DNA of 64,000 bases from Ophioceras dolichostomum (taxonomy: Eukaryota; Ascomycota; Sordariomycetes; Magnaporthales; Ophioceraceae): contig PYST01000021.1 in NCBI GenBank assembly GCA_003049485.1, positions 62,001 through 126,000 on the forward strand, read 5' to 3'. The notes under the pieces are model-generated. The model had not been told where the DNA came from. It searched no databases and saw nothing but the letters and a program-made list of their open reading frames with translations. Of the stretch, positions 11,993 through 24,559 are shown in pieces; position 1 is the stretch's first letter; every line of letters begins with the position of its first letter. A program made the translations under genes and the position numbers.

Positions 11993-14767
11993 CTAGAATC
12001 CCAGCGGAGACAGTGGCTTGATTGGGGAGAGCGGTCTCATGTCGCCCGACCGGCGCGGGGGCGCCTCGCGTTGGCTGTCGATCGTGAGCGCGGTCGAGAT
12101 GGTCGACGACGACCCGACGCTTCCGTTCTCCGGCGGGATAGCCTTCTTCTTGAGGCGACCCGCTTTCGGGTCGCCGCCGCCGGAGCCGGCAACATCACCC
12201 CCGTCGCCGCCGCGGCCGTTGGACTGCTTGCTGCTGTCCGAGGACGACATGTTTTGGCGCTCGGCGATGTAAGCGGCCTCCTGAAGACCGCCGTTGCCAA
12301 GAGCGGAACTGGCATGGTTGTTGTTGCTGTTATTGTTGCTGTTGTTGTGGTTGTTGTTGACGTTGTCGTCCTCCGCCGACCGCAACGCCTTCCTCTCCGA
12401 CGGGCCGGTCGAGATGCCCCTCGGCGGCGGCGAGTCGAAGAGCTGGTACTCCTCCTCGATGTACCTCGCCTCGTCCTTGCAGCCCTTCCAGCAGTCCCGC
12501 CAGTCGCAGACCAGGAACTTGAAGCAGAAGGCGTCGATCTTCATGCACGGCTGGAAGCAGATGCACAGGTTCCGGAAGTCCATCTTGTTCTTGTCCGAGT
12601 GCGCGAGCAGCAGGCTCAGGTGGCAGGTGATGGCGAAAAGGAGGTAGTAGTTGAAGGGCGAGAGGGCGGACAGCTCGTCAACCAGCAGCTGGGGCACGGT
12701 CTCCGCGCCGGCGCACTCGCGCGCGACGCGTTCCTGGGCCGCCTTCGGGAACAGCTCGTCAGGGAGCTGCCGCAGCCACGCCTTGAGCATGGAGCCGATG
12801 ATGTTGATGTCGTACAGGTCGTCCTGGGCAAAGAGGTCGACATCGTACTCTACATGGCGGCGGAGAGTTGGTTAAAGTTTAATACGTCAGCATGGGGCTG
12901 GAAGTCAAGCGAGCGCACCAAGGGCAATTCCTCTTTGTGCGAATATTCGTACCTTCGTCGAACTTGCGTTGCCACTTCTTGATCTGAGGGCCGCTTCCTG
13001 GCACGCGATACAGCCCCTCGACCTCAGTCCCCTTATAGTTAAGATAGTCGATAGCTCTCCAGGGAAAGGCGGGCATCCAAAATTCTGTCTTATCCCGCGA
13101 GTCCTCCAGCCTCTTCGAGATGCGAGTGAGGCGGACCTGCTCGAGTAGTGGGAGGTTGATGACCTTGAGCTGATAGTGCTCGTCGTCTACTACGGGCTCC
13201 TTCTCCGTGGTGCTTCCGCTACGGCTGGCCTTGCCGAAGAGTCCCTTGCTAATCATGTCGGCGGCGCGGCTCGAGGAGCTCTTCAGGCCTCCGAAGAAGC
13301 CGCCACTGCTGCTGCTGCCATTCTCACGGAGGGAAGACGGCTGTGTCCTAGGCTGTTGTTCCCTGTCACGGTGGTTCTCCTTGTTGAGGCCGGGGACGTC
13401 GCGGGGGCGGGCACGGTCGGCACGGTCGGCTGAGTGGTTGCGCACCGCAGACGACATCATGTCGCGGAAACTGCGGTCAGGTCCGCCTGGCGCTGTTCGC
13501 AGCGGGCCGGCCGTGTACGCCCTGTCTGGCTCGGCCATCTTCTCTTGCGCTACGGCGGACGACAAGGAGTCCTTGTCCTTCGGGCTCGGGCTTTCTTTCT
13601 CGTCGCGAATCGATCTCGACCTGCCCAGTAATGTGAACGGTTTTGGCTTGCCTCGTTTCGCGGTAGAGCCTGTGTTGGATTCTGGGTCGGTGGAAGAGGC
13701 TAATGACACCTCCGACCTGGAAGGTAATGAGGCAACTGGCTTTTGAATGTGGTTATCCGCATACGACGAGTCTGGTGGTGATTTCAAGGTTTTCGATTGG
13801 GTCAGTTGGCAGATCGCGCAGATGTGAATGGACAGCAGAGACAGAAGACGTGTGGTGGTGGGGGCCAAAGAAGAAAGAGACGTTTTAGGCAGGAAGTTGG
13901 TGAAGTGACAGCAGCAATGCAGCAAATACAGTATGCAAGTTGATTTGACGTCAAATGCGGTCTGGTACAAGGTCGGTAGGTTGGTAGGTTGGTAGGTTGA
14001 CAAGTGTTATGGGAAAAGAAAAGAGTGACGGCGGCACGCAGGTGCTGGCGGGTTTGGGTGGTAGTGGTGGATGTTGTTGTTGTCTCGTGCATCTTTCAAT
14101 TTCTTTGTTTTCCGTCTCCCGTCTCCAGCCTCCAGCAACACTCACCTGAATGTTTGGAACTCTGTTTGCTCATTGCCGGCTGGTCGGCGCCCCTCGACAT
14201 TGCTTCGCCCCTCGAGTCGGATTGTTGGTGGCTCTGGAGACGGTCGGTCGACTTGGACGACTTGCCGAAGTTGAAGAAGAATCCCGACTTGGACGATTTA
14301 GGTTCGGAAGGATGGTGCTGATGTTGGTACTGGTGGCTTTGACCCGGCCCGCTGCCAGGCTGGGGTGGGGGATTGTGGTGGCCTCCTCCTCCGGGACCTC
14401 CTGCCTGGTGCTGCTGCGACGGCTGCTGCCACTGCGACGACGAGGATGGCGATGGCTGGCGCTGCTCAAGGGCGGATGAGATTGGAGGGTATGGGTGCTC
14501 GTCCAAAGGCCGCAATTGCGGTGGCGTCTGCGTCTGCGTCTGGTTCTGGTGCAAGACGTCGGCTACTTGCAGTGAGGGAGAGGATCCGAATTCAGGGGAC
14601 TTCTTGTCACGGTGGAATCGGAATGGTGAGCGAGGAGATCTGGGGGACCTGGACTCGGTCGGAGAGTTGATATGCGCAGGAGTTTCACCAGCACCAGGCC
14701 GTTGGTCATCGCCTGGGGCTGTGGTATCAGACAACGTCAGCGGTTGGGGAGCGGGTTTGCGTCCCAT
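11993..14767 (-). CDS. RhoGAP-domain protein with disordered N-terminus
   Basis: Three exons: 14146-14767, 12953-13771 and 11993-12849, giving 765 residues. The first intron is long (374 nt), with a CTGAC branch site about 25 nt before the chosen acceptor; two other acceptors in the neighbourhood fail on phase and one further downstream is possible. Residues 1 to about 390 are Pro/Ser/Gln/His-rich and basic. A RhoGAP domain follows, with arginine-finger motif EGLYRVPGSG (R near 463) and the later LPDELFP and FNYYLLFAITCHL helices. Family role: speeds GTP hydrolysis by Rho/Cdc42-type GTPases in cell polarity and actin control; which GTPase is unknown. The C-terminus has an Asn-rich run (about 12316-12360) and a Pro/Ser tail ending LSPLGF. 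An in-frame upstream extension to 15028 exists, but its Ser-Gly run comes from a hexanucleotide repeat, so MGRKPAP is preferred as start. Confidence 0.85.
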
Positions 14768-17700
14768 CGTTCCTCTGGTTATTATCGTCCGCCCTGCGTA
14801 TAGCAGGCGGTTTCCTGATTCGCACTTTGCCGCAGGCGGACAGATGCGGACAGATGAAAGTCTCGTGCGTCCCCGTATCACAGTGTCGGGGGTAGACAAA
14901 GGCCAAATAGGCAGATTGGAGCTGCGACAATGCGACCAGACAATTCGAGGGGAGGGACTGGAGCCAGAGCCAGAGCCAGAGCCAGAGCCGGGCAGGGCCA
15001 GACAGAGCCAGCGCCTGATCCAGCACAAGTGGAGAGAGCACGGAAGTAATTAGGGGCAGGCGGGTGCAAGCAGCAGGGCAAGAATTCTCTCAAGGCTCCC
15101 TCTTTTCGCTGCAGGCCAGCAGAATTAAATAGCAGGGATTGCAGGGATAGCAGCGATAGCAGCGATCTGGATTTTGGCGTGATGTGTGGGAAGGGTGAAG
15201 CGATGAAAACGACAAAATCGAGGGTCAACTAATGAGTCCCGTCTCAATCGATCGAGGGGCGCACGCACGAACGCACTTTCGCTCTTCCCAGTTCCTAGTT
15301 CCAAGGTCCCTAGTCCACCCCGGTCGGCTCGGAATTTAACAGCGACGGTGAGTGAGGAGTAGCGTCGCAGGCAGTTTGTCGTAGAGGAGGTACGAAATAA
15401 GCAAGCAGTGGTACTTAGCGCCTTAGTAGGAGGAGGCGGGTGCCAGGGAAGGGAGGGAGTGACCTTCAGTACGGGACGCGGAATATGTAAGGTGGTTTCG
15501 ACTGGGTAGTCTCCCCTTGTAGAGGGGGGCACGCAGGTACCTCCGCAGCCCTCCTCAGCAGGTGTGGATGTGGTGCACAAAGGGGGTATCGTCCCTTTCC
15601 AGGAGCCAGAGTGTCTGGGCCGGAGCAAGTGAGCACACCACAATAGCAAGATCCGGTGCCAGCGCTAGTGCCAGCCAGTGCCAGTGCCAGACTCGACGCC
15701 AGCTTTCCTCGCGCAGATATGTGCAGTACAGGCTAAGTTAAGCTAGGTACTCTTTCTTGAGTGGTGGAATATGAGGTGCTGACTGGAATCTGGAGATTGT
15801 CGTCACAGGAACATTAAAAGATGCTTGGCCGCACAGAGCCGGGAAGGCGGTCCAGCGAGATGGGAACGGAACGGCAGTGGCTCCTTGGATTGTTTGGGGT
15901 GGTGGGGATGGGATGGAAAAGAGTGAGTCCTCCCTTGAGGTTTCCCTGACTGTGGAGGCGTCGTCCCAAAATCAACCAATTCCAGACACGCTTGAGAGCG
16001 GGTATTCGGCGACGACATGAATGGATGAGTGAGCTTGAGGCTTGAAGTCCAAATCTAGGGAGGCAGGACGGAGTGAAGCGCACCAGCACAGGCGGCGCAG
16101 CGACTCCCTCAGCTCAGCTCAAGCCGTCAACTATCACTGGTGCATATTGGTGTCTGTCCCGTGGTGGCGTTTGGTACCTCTTCCTCCATCCTCGCGCTCA
16201 AGTCATGCGTGGCAGGCAGTCTTCAATCTGTGCACCCAGCACACCACGAGAGCTTCTAGACAGTACCAAAGTGCGTACGCAAATTGTTTGCCTATCGTCA
16301 GCCTGGAGAACGGCGAAAACGAGCGTCTCCGGCAGTAAGTCTATGTCATTGCAGAGAAAACTTTCTGAAACGTGCTGTCCGCGCACACAGCATACAGGAA
16401 TGTATCATCAGGGGTAGGTTGTTTAAACGCCCACTCATAATCGTCGCAGGCGCAACGACGTGCAGCACGAGATGGAGCCCTGCTGTCCAGCCGATGGCCT
16501 ATGATGGATTGATGCCAGAATGGAACGGCGTAGCCTGAAGACCTGTCAAACAGATAGATTATTTCTCATCTCGTGAGCTATTGAATGTGCTAGAAGTAGG
16601 CCTCCGACTACCTGCAACCTGTCTCCCAGCTAATAAGAAGGCCACAAACTAATCGCCAGTTTATTGGACAATAATACCCATATACGTGCATAACAGCCCC
16701 TGTGAGTAGCCTCCAGTCTCTTGATAGGATCCCACCGCCAGACATCCGTGAAAACGGTGAGAGGGAACCCTTCCCCTCGATGCTACCTTGCCACCTTCGC
16801 GATGGCTTCGTGCGACAGATGCCCTGAGAGCAGTTCTCGGCTACCCCCTCCCCCTCCTTCTCCTGCCCCTCATTGTGATAGCCGCGAATCTGATAGCTAG
16901 GTCTGGGCTGGACACCAAGAGGGACAGAGTGGATATGGCCCCCCTGCCCCCTCTTCAATTATTCTCCTTGAGAGGCCCAAGCATCGATTCTCGATTTTGG
17001 GCAAGCAATACAGGATTCATTCCGTCTGAGAGAATCATTCGATGGCGTCTAGATATTCGCGGGCGCGTCCGCCTCCAGCCATTCACTCCAGCATCGTCAG
17101 AAAGTACCGGAATCGCATCGATGCAGGGAAGTCGTCACCGCCTATTAAAATCCACGAAACAGCAGATTCCCAAGGTTATGTAGAAAGCGAGATCTTGGAT
17201 TTCCGCAAGTGGTCTAGCTCAGGTACGCAGGAGACTCTGAAACTCGGCAGAAGTGCTTGCCACGGCTCAAGCCTGGCCTCCCTCCAGCCACTCAGCATTC
17301 AGAGCCAGCGGACCATACATGACCCTGATTTGCGGGAAGCGATCGGTCTCTTCTTTTTGTTGTTTTATGCGCCGAAACCGACGTTCGATGTTTGCTGTCT
17401 TGATGGAGGGAGGTCCTGCTGGGAGGCTCATTACAAATTGCGCAATCGGATCTCCAATGCCGTGCTTCGACAGGCTCCTCCCTGCGTCGATCGGATAGAA
17501 TCGAGATGCTATAGCATGTCTTTCGTAAATTCCGCATTCAAGAGAGCCTCATGGCTGTCAATTCAGGGTGACTGGTGACTGGTCGAGAGATTGATGAATC
17601 GCGACCCGGAATGCAAAGTGTGCCGAGTGGGGGCATCCGTTGTCACTGACGACAGAGCAACCAATCGTGTCAATGTCTCGCCCATCTCTGAGTTCATGCC

Positions 17701-18061
17701 CCGAGGAAAGCTTATAATCGAGCTAAAGTTTTCGGTCTCCTTGGCTCGGACTCTAGCGAGCCAGCCACCTCACCGGATCAGGGGCACTGGCTGGGTCGCA
17801 AAGGCTCCCCGGAACCGAATCCAGATGACAGCGACGTTGAAAACGTGCTGGCTGGTAGGGGAAGGTGGACGACGACTACGCATTCCTGTCACGTGGACTC
17901 TCTTGGGCGGGATGTGATTGTTATAGGTGGGTCCGGTCTCCCAGATGGGAGATTATGTCATATTTGTCCGACGGACCCTCGGTTTCGGACCACAACACCA
18001 CGATCCAGAAAATGACGTTCTATTCCGGTCCTGCTTTACCAAACGCCTTCAGGTATCAGCC
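14768..18061. other. 3.3-kb divergent intergenic region, RhoGAP gene / BET2
   Basis: No gene is supported. Short repeats occur: GAGCCA units (14961-14990), AGCAGGGAT/AGCGAT-like units near 15139-15172, and CCAGTG-like units near 15660-15690. A 178-codon ATG-initiated ORF at 17042-17578 on the plus strand has no recognised motif. The rest may be leaders, promoters or non-coding RNA. Confidence 0.5.
14961..14990. repeat. Hexanucleotide tandem repeat (GAGCCA)5
   Basis: Four perfect GAGCCA units plus one ending in G lie in the probable 5' leader of the RhoGAP gene, about 195 bp upstream of its start codon. Confidence 0.85.
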
Positions 18062-19214
18062 ATGTCGGACGGTCTCGGAATCCTTCCCGATGAGCTTCGG
18101 CTCGCGACCGCCGCGCATGTAAAGTATATCCAGAGCCTCGACACGAGGAAAGAGGACTATGACTACTGGCTGACGGAGCACCTGCGGCTCAACGGTGTCT
18201 ACTGGGGCCTCACCGCGCTGCACCTCCTGGGTCACCCGGAGGCCCTCCCGAGGGACGAGACCATAGCCTTCGTACTCTCGTGCCAGCACGAGAACGGTGG
18301 CTTCGGCGCCGCCCCGGGTCACGATGCTCACATGCTCTCCACAGTCAGTGCTGTGCAGATCCTGGCCACGGTGGACGCCATCGATGAACTCGACAAGCAA
18401 GGCAAAGGCGTCGCTCTCGTAGGCAAATGTAAGGTTATACATTCACTTGTTCTTATATCGTACCCCTTCCTCCAAAAAATTGTGTCCTTTACACCTCATT
18501 TTCTCCTCATCCCCGTATCCCATGCAAGCCCCCCCTCGTCACTCCGTCCGGTCTCACGCCATAGCCAACTCACATTCCTGCTGCCTGGCAGTCATCGCCG
18601 ACCTCCAAAACCGGCAGACCGGCACGTTTGCGGGCGACGAGTGGGGCGAAGAGGACACTCGCTTCCTGTACGGCGCCCTGAACGCACTCTCCCTGCTCGG
18701 TCTCCTGAATCTGGTGGACGTCGGCAAGGCCGTCAAACACGTGGCCGCCTGCGCCAACTTCGACGGCGGGTACGGCGTTCGGCCAGGCGCGGAGTCCCAC
18801 TCCGGGCAGATATTCACCTGCGTGGCCGCGCTCGCAATCGCGGGCCGGCTGGATCTCGTCGACACGGACAAGCTGGGCCGGTGGCTGAGTGAGAGGCAGG
18901 TTGCCGCCGGCGGTCTGAACGGGCGGCCGGAGAAGCAGGAGGACGTTTGCTACAGCTGGTGGGTGCTGAGCAGCCTGGAGATCTTGGGCCGGACGCACTG
19001 GATCGACCGGGGCAAGCTCGTCGCGTTCATCCTCAGGTGCCAGGACACTGAGCTGGGAGGCATCTCCGACCGGCCTGGTAACATGGTCGACGTGTGGCAC
19101 ACCTGCTTCGGCATTGCGGGCTTGAGCCTATTGAAGTGGCCTGGACTGGAGGCTGTCGATCCAGTGTATTGCATGCCCAAAGCCGTTGTTGCGCGTATTC
19201 TTAGCAAACGATAG
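18062..19214 (+). CDS. BET2: Rab geranylgeranyltransferase (GGTase-II) beta subunit
   Basis: Two exons, 18062-18428 and 18592-19214, across a 163-nt intron give 329 residues, the usual length for Bet2. Prenyltransferase helix repeats are clear: [40 protein letters not shown] and [15 protein letters not shown]. The zinc ligands expected for this subunit are present as D240, C242 and H292, close to D238, C240 and H290 of the rat enzyme. Family role: with the alpha subunit (Bet4) and the Rab escort protein it attaches geranylgeranyl groups to C-terminal cysteines of Rab GTPases, so that they can dock on membranes. The Met at 18062 is the first in frame that precedes the conserved body; a longer in-frame start upstream (17927) lacks family similarity. 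Confidence 0.94.
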
Positions 19215-21447
19215 AGCTCCTATTTTGCGAACTATCTACTACATTCATGTCTCCTTCAGATACCACCCCCCTTGTCTGTGGCGTTTTTCAACACTCTCCT
19301 ACTCACATGTCTCTTGCAATCTAATAACCTGCAAGCGTTAAGCACCAGCTCCGCTTGGAGGATACAAGGCGAGAGTATATTGATGATTTGCGACAAACCC
19401 AGTCGAACTTTAGTTCTCCTTTCTTTCTTGTCTACCAAGCTCGGGCTGCCGCACGCATTCCCCGTCGTCTCAAAGAAAGCCTCTGGTTGTATTCACTACT
19501 TCTGTACCTACCGGACTACTTCGGACGAAAGCCTTTGAAATTTACAGAAGCGAGCAAATTCTAATCCAACCCTTGCGTGGGCTAAATGCTCGACGCGTCG
19601 CGTTCCCAACCTCGTGACGGAAATATCAAACTTCCGTCCCAACCTCTGCAGTCCGTCTAAACTTGGGTTCAGAATTCACCAGGATGCCAGGCCTCTAGGC
19701 ATTCAGAGCTGGCCATTGATCTCAAGTGTTCGTAGACAAACCCGTGTTGTTTTGGCGCTCAACGTCACGCGTGCAGTCCGTCGAGAATTCCAACCCTTCA
19801 CACCGCCCAGCTTCATATTGTTCTGCCAGACAATAGCTTCCATTCAAAGCGGAAGCTGAATTCGCGACCGCTACTTCCTTCCAAGTTTCCGTCCCCCATT
19901 TCAGGCAAGCACCTTTCCGGCCCACCGCTCTTGCCTCAAGCTCGACGGAACACGATCCTGCCCTCGAACGTCCCAACCTGAAAAATTTTCAGACCACCAC
20001 TCACTCTTTCCCAGTATCCAGCAGCTCGTGAAGTTTACTTTGCAGACTGCGATCATTCTGTTCAGGACGTTTCATTGAGTTCGCCTGCCGGAATACTCCA
20101 GCCCTACGGAACCACCCGCCGCGCCGTGGCGCCTTCCATCTTCGATCGGAGGAACACCAGCAGGTCGGTTGCCACCCATTTCTTGACAGGGTCTGGCTCT
20201 CATCCCATCCGATTTCCTGCCAACCTTTGGCCCCATCTTCCACTTCCCTGGGATGATCGGGGTGCCCTAGAGCCTGGAGCCCGGCATCCAGATCAATCCC
20301 ACTGCCTTCGAGGTCGATCCTCGGCACTGACTTGTCCGATATCATCCGCCCAGTGACGTGGTGCCAGGTCTACCTTCATTTCCATCAGTGAGCTATTCCA
20401 TTCGATCTTCCCCCCGGCCTTACCGTCGCCTCTGTCTTTTTCTCTCATTATATAGATGAACCCACCATACTCCCCTACATTGTGGACTGTTCAGATCGAA
20501 TTCCGATCAGTGCATTCATTTGTATGTTGTTGATTTCACTCACGGACGCCAATTTCTCACACGCGTCGCCCGAGTCTCGAGCAGAAACGGACCCTTCCGT
20601 CGAGCCTAGTCTGTCCTACCATTGGTGAGTATTCGGGTCTGCATAGAGTCTCGTGGTGCCGATCCACAGGAGTCGCTTTGTCATGGTCAGGGAAGCTAAT
20701 GCTATTTCGACCCTCGTAGCAACCAACATAGTACCTCAGGCACCCAACCAAATGCTCTAACCTTCCAACTCATGGGCATATTCTGTCCACACCTTTAGGC
20801 TTCGGCACTTACTTTCGCGAGAGCCCGGTGCTCCCTTGTATCCCTCATAATTACCTACCTACCTAGGTCCCAGACCAACCTTGTCTCCCCTTGGAGAACG
20901 TCCTCCTTCTCCTCTTCTCTTAGGTTGGTAGACCCACGGAAGGAAACCTCGTTGTTCACGTCTCTCGAGCTGTCCCCTTCTTTCCCCTTCCCAATCGAGC
21001 CGCAGGCCCAATCTTGAGACTAACATCCAGCTATTTCGAGGTTCAGGGTCACACGACGCACAGCTATCAACCAATCTCCCAAGCGCGGACTGAGGCAACC
21101 GTTCCGAGCCCATGGGAGAACGGTGGGCCTTCGGACACGGATCGCATTCTGAAGACAGTTGAACCGGCAAGCACTAGTCCCCGAAACCCGCAAGGACGAG
21201 TTCGCCCCTACGATCATGAAATAGACAACCGTTGGTGCGTCCCCTGTCTCGGATCGTCCAGTCGCGGCTCATTGGGACAGTTGAGGCCACAGCTGGGAAC
21301 GGGCTACACACGGCCGTACTTCTCTCTTTAGGCTCACCCCAGGTCCAGTTCTCGAGCCAAAGTCCGCCATTAATCCCCTTCTTATGTTGACTCGCGACTG
21401 TGGCCACTGAATCGTGTTAGTCACTACATTCAAGTCACACAGTCAAG
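19215..21447. other. 2.2-kb region upstream of the zinc-finger gene
   Basis: No protein gene is supported here. Several short ATG-initiated ORFs lie in all frames, including 21014-21331 on the plus strand just before the next gene. A run of TACC units ending in the palindrome ACCTAGGT lies at 20852-20868. The stretch could be a long 5' leader with upstream ORFs, or a promoter plus non-coding RNA. Confidence 0.45.
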
Positions 21448-23357
21448 ATGGGTTCCCGAATCCAGTCAGCCAACCGCTCCGAGCGCCCAAACGAAGACGA
21501 GCTCGATATCCCCCTCAGATGTATCATCTGCCCTGAAAAGGAGAACTTCTCTGACGTATCCCACTTGTTGACCCATGTATCGTCCAAGAGTCACCTCGCT
21601 CGAAAGTTCGAGGTGGAGCTGAGAGCCAAGACCGGCCACCTTCCCTCCGCTCTGAAGTTGGATCAGTTTAAGCGATGGAACAACGAGAACGGAATCGATG
21701 CCCTGCTTAGTGAGCGGCTGGCTTCGAAGGAGCGGCGGAGGTCTCGAACGCGAGGGGGAGGAACAGGGGTGAGTAAACGAATGGCCCGAATTATCTCGAC
21801 AGCCTCAATCCAGCTGGGAAGTTTGCGTATTCTGACAGGCTTGCAGTCTCGATCCAGGCGCCAACCCTCACGACATCCCCCGGCCATCAAGTCCGAGCCC
21901 CTCGACGAAGTCTCAGGAGGCGGAACTGGTGCACCTCCGTTGCATCATTGGGACACAGCTCCGAGCACGGCCAACAACACCCATCTGCGAAGTTATGATT
22001 CGCCAATCTTCCAGACGCCGACTAACCGCCGGTCGAATCGGCGGGGACAGTCGATGCTCGGCTTGGAAGACTTCGACGATGTTATTGGCAAACACGAGAG
22101 AGACCGCTCGGAGGTGACAGACGAATCATTTCTGGATGACACGCCTGGGCTCGACATTGGTGACGACGACGACGAGTCCAGCAAGCTCAAGGGAACCAAG
22201 TATCCTGGCATAGGAGTGTTCGATGCGGCGACCCCTGAGCAGAAGCGAAAGCGAAATCAGCGCAAGGACGACACCGTCATCCAGCAAATGCAGCTGACGT
22301 CCGAAAGGATTGAGGCGATGGAGACGATATGGAACAAGCTCGGCGACCCGCAGCGAAGCCGGGATATTTACGCAACCCCTTCGATTGAGGGCAGTCCGGT
22401 GGGTTTTCTACAGATTTGGGCGCGATACGGTGTTTGACTGCTCCAAGAGTTCTGATGCTGACTCGTATTGCAGGTCCTCAAGCACGCGGAGCTCGAGGCT
22501 CCAAAGAAGAAGAGGAAGCCGCGCAAAGAGGCGGCCCCCCGCGCTTCCTCTGGCGGACGCCGGGCGAAGACAACCGCGAGAGTCACAACGAGGGCTCGTC
22601 GGTCGGTCAAAACTGTCCGCCAGAGCAGAATGGCAACTCTCGATGACTCAGATGATCAGGATGATGAGGTCTGGGACACGGAGCAGAATCCCAAGGACAC
22701 CTGCCGGGATCTCTTCCGAGATGACGCTCGGCCGCGCCGTGCTGCTGGTGAGTGGAGGTCACCAGTCTCCCGGGCGGTGCGGCTGGTAGTGAATATTCTC
22801 CGCGGATACAGTCCTAGATTATTGACTTGGCGTTTCAGTAGATCGAATGGAAAGCCCATACGACGACAACAGGTAATTTCTCTTCTTCTCTCCTCTGATG
22901 CCATCGGGCTGATGCTGACTTGCGGTCGTTCGAAACTTATAGGATTCCTCTCTCTCATCGCAACGCACTTCAGCCGCGTGACAGCAATGTGTTGATGATG
23001 CCGGCGACCCAGGGACCGAAGCAAGTCATGCATCCTTTCATCGGCCACAGTGGCCACATGCCTGAGCCTCGGAGCTCGTATGGCCACCAGCAGTCAGACT
23101 ACAGCAGCGGATACATCCTCCCGAGCCAGCACGCCCAGCATGCGGATAACCCTCTCTGTATCCAGTCCCGAGGAAGCGCCACGCCGTTCCCTCACTACCA
23201 TCCGTCGCCAATCTATGATGGAGGAGAGCGAAGCACACAGACCACGAGCTTTGCCCCCATCAACGGTCGACTCAGCTACCCATCGATTCATCTTGGCGGC
23301 TCCGGATCTGCCCACGGTCTCCCGCACAGTCACGATCCGTCCGATTACCAGATCTAG
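21448..23357 (+). CDS. C2H2-like zinc-finger nuclear protein, function unknown
   Basis: Five exons: 21448-21768, 21847-22398, 22474-22747, 22839-22872 and 22943-23357, giving 531 residues. All introns have GT..AG ends. The N-terminus holds one compact zinc-finger-like unit: CIICPEK, then the two His of SHLLTHVSSKSH, followed by a helix-rich block to residue about 95. The middle is acidic and Ser-rich with FQTPTNRRSNRRGQSML and a WDT motif. A Lys/Arg cluster (APKKKRKPRK, about residue 295) looks like a nuclear localisation signal. The C-terminal third is rich in His, Ser, Pro and Tyr. I do not recognise a named family. Nuclear, perhaps chromatin or transcription related, is inference from the finger plus the signal. 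The fourth exon is only 34 nt. Confidence 0.8.
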
Positions 23358-24559
23358 GCTTTTTCCCATTCCGGTTTTCTCTCTTTGTCGCCCCTTTTGG
23401 ACCACCAAAAAAAAGGCTCTGACGGTTGTTGGGAGAATCTCGTAGTCCCACTGATTGTTTGAGCCAGTCGTTTCTGAATTACCAAGACCTCGATCCCCTT
23501 TTTGTTTCGCGATGTAACCGGCACTTTCGGTGAACATCCTGCCCGGTTGCCCCTTTCTCTAGGAGATAGCGCAGAAGTTTGGTTTTCCGATCGCATTGTT
23601 GCCGCGCGTTCTCTTTTTCCCCGACCAGCGGAACATCCCCAGCACCCCTTTCATATGGCTGGACCAACTACATCCGGTATCTCTTTCACATCTGGAGTTT
23701 TGCAGCCGGCCACCAGCATTCTTTCTATTTGGGTTTCGTTCTTTCTTTTCTTTGCTTTCTAATCGTCCTACCTTGAGGCAGCTGCGAGACAGCTGCCGTT
23801 CGTGGTCTTTGGCATCTTTCTCTTCTTCACTTCTTTCTTTTTTCCAGTTCTGCCTTTTTCCTTCTTCTTTTCTGATTACATCCGTCTTCCTGGGCGCCGC
23901 CGACCTCAACGAGCATCACCGCCAGGTGGCAGGACGGATCGAGCAAGCATAGTTCTGGCGGTGCACTGCTAGCCAGTAGAAGATGAGGAGATGATACTGG
24001 TGGTCAGGTTCTTTCTAAATTGTATGTGTTGGGGTGTGGCGGTGCCCCCCTCACGCATCACGAGGACGGATGCGTGCAGAGTGGTGTTGAAGGACGGGGC
24101 TCGCCATTGCATTTGCGGGCCAGGAACGAATTATGAAAAAGCAAAGATTTCATGGCAAGCCAGTATGGGAATTGCGCTCCGAGAGGGGGAACTCTTGAGG
24201 GGAACGATGATGATATTGCATCAGAATACTAGCTCTGTCTGGTAGTGGTCGCTAGACAATGGCTTAGATACGCGGACAAAATCGCAGAAAAAAAGGAGAG
24301 TTCCCCTATTTTCTCTGCGCATGGTAAACGTCGCCCCTTTCGTGACTCGAGCCCACTGAAAGACACTCCACACGGAAAATAGGCGAAGAAGACAAGACAA
24401 TTAATTAACTACCCTGGCAGACTGCCCTTCATAGTATGGGCGAGACCCAGAATTGCGCACTCTCGTAAAACTAGACGCTCAGACATGTACAAGATGAGAA
24501 GTTAGGTATCAGTTACAGGCGCAGCACGGCGAACCGTCGCTCCTCTCTCCCTCCTCTTC
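23358..24559. other. Convergent 3' region, zinc-finger gene / MSH3
   Basis: The 1.2 kb between two facing stop codons contain pyrimidine-rich plus-strand sequence (about 23360-23880) and no supported gene. They are probably untranslated regions. Confidence 0.5.

Noticed and set aside
14768..15028. N-terminal extension of the RhoGAP protein
   Set aside because: It is in frame, but its Ser-Gly run comes from a GAGCCA repeat and the sequence has no conserved feature; treated as leader.
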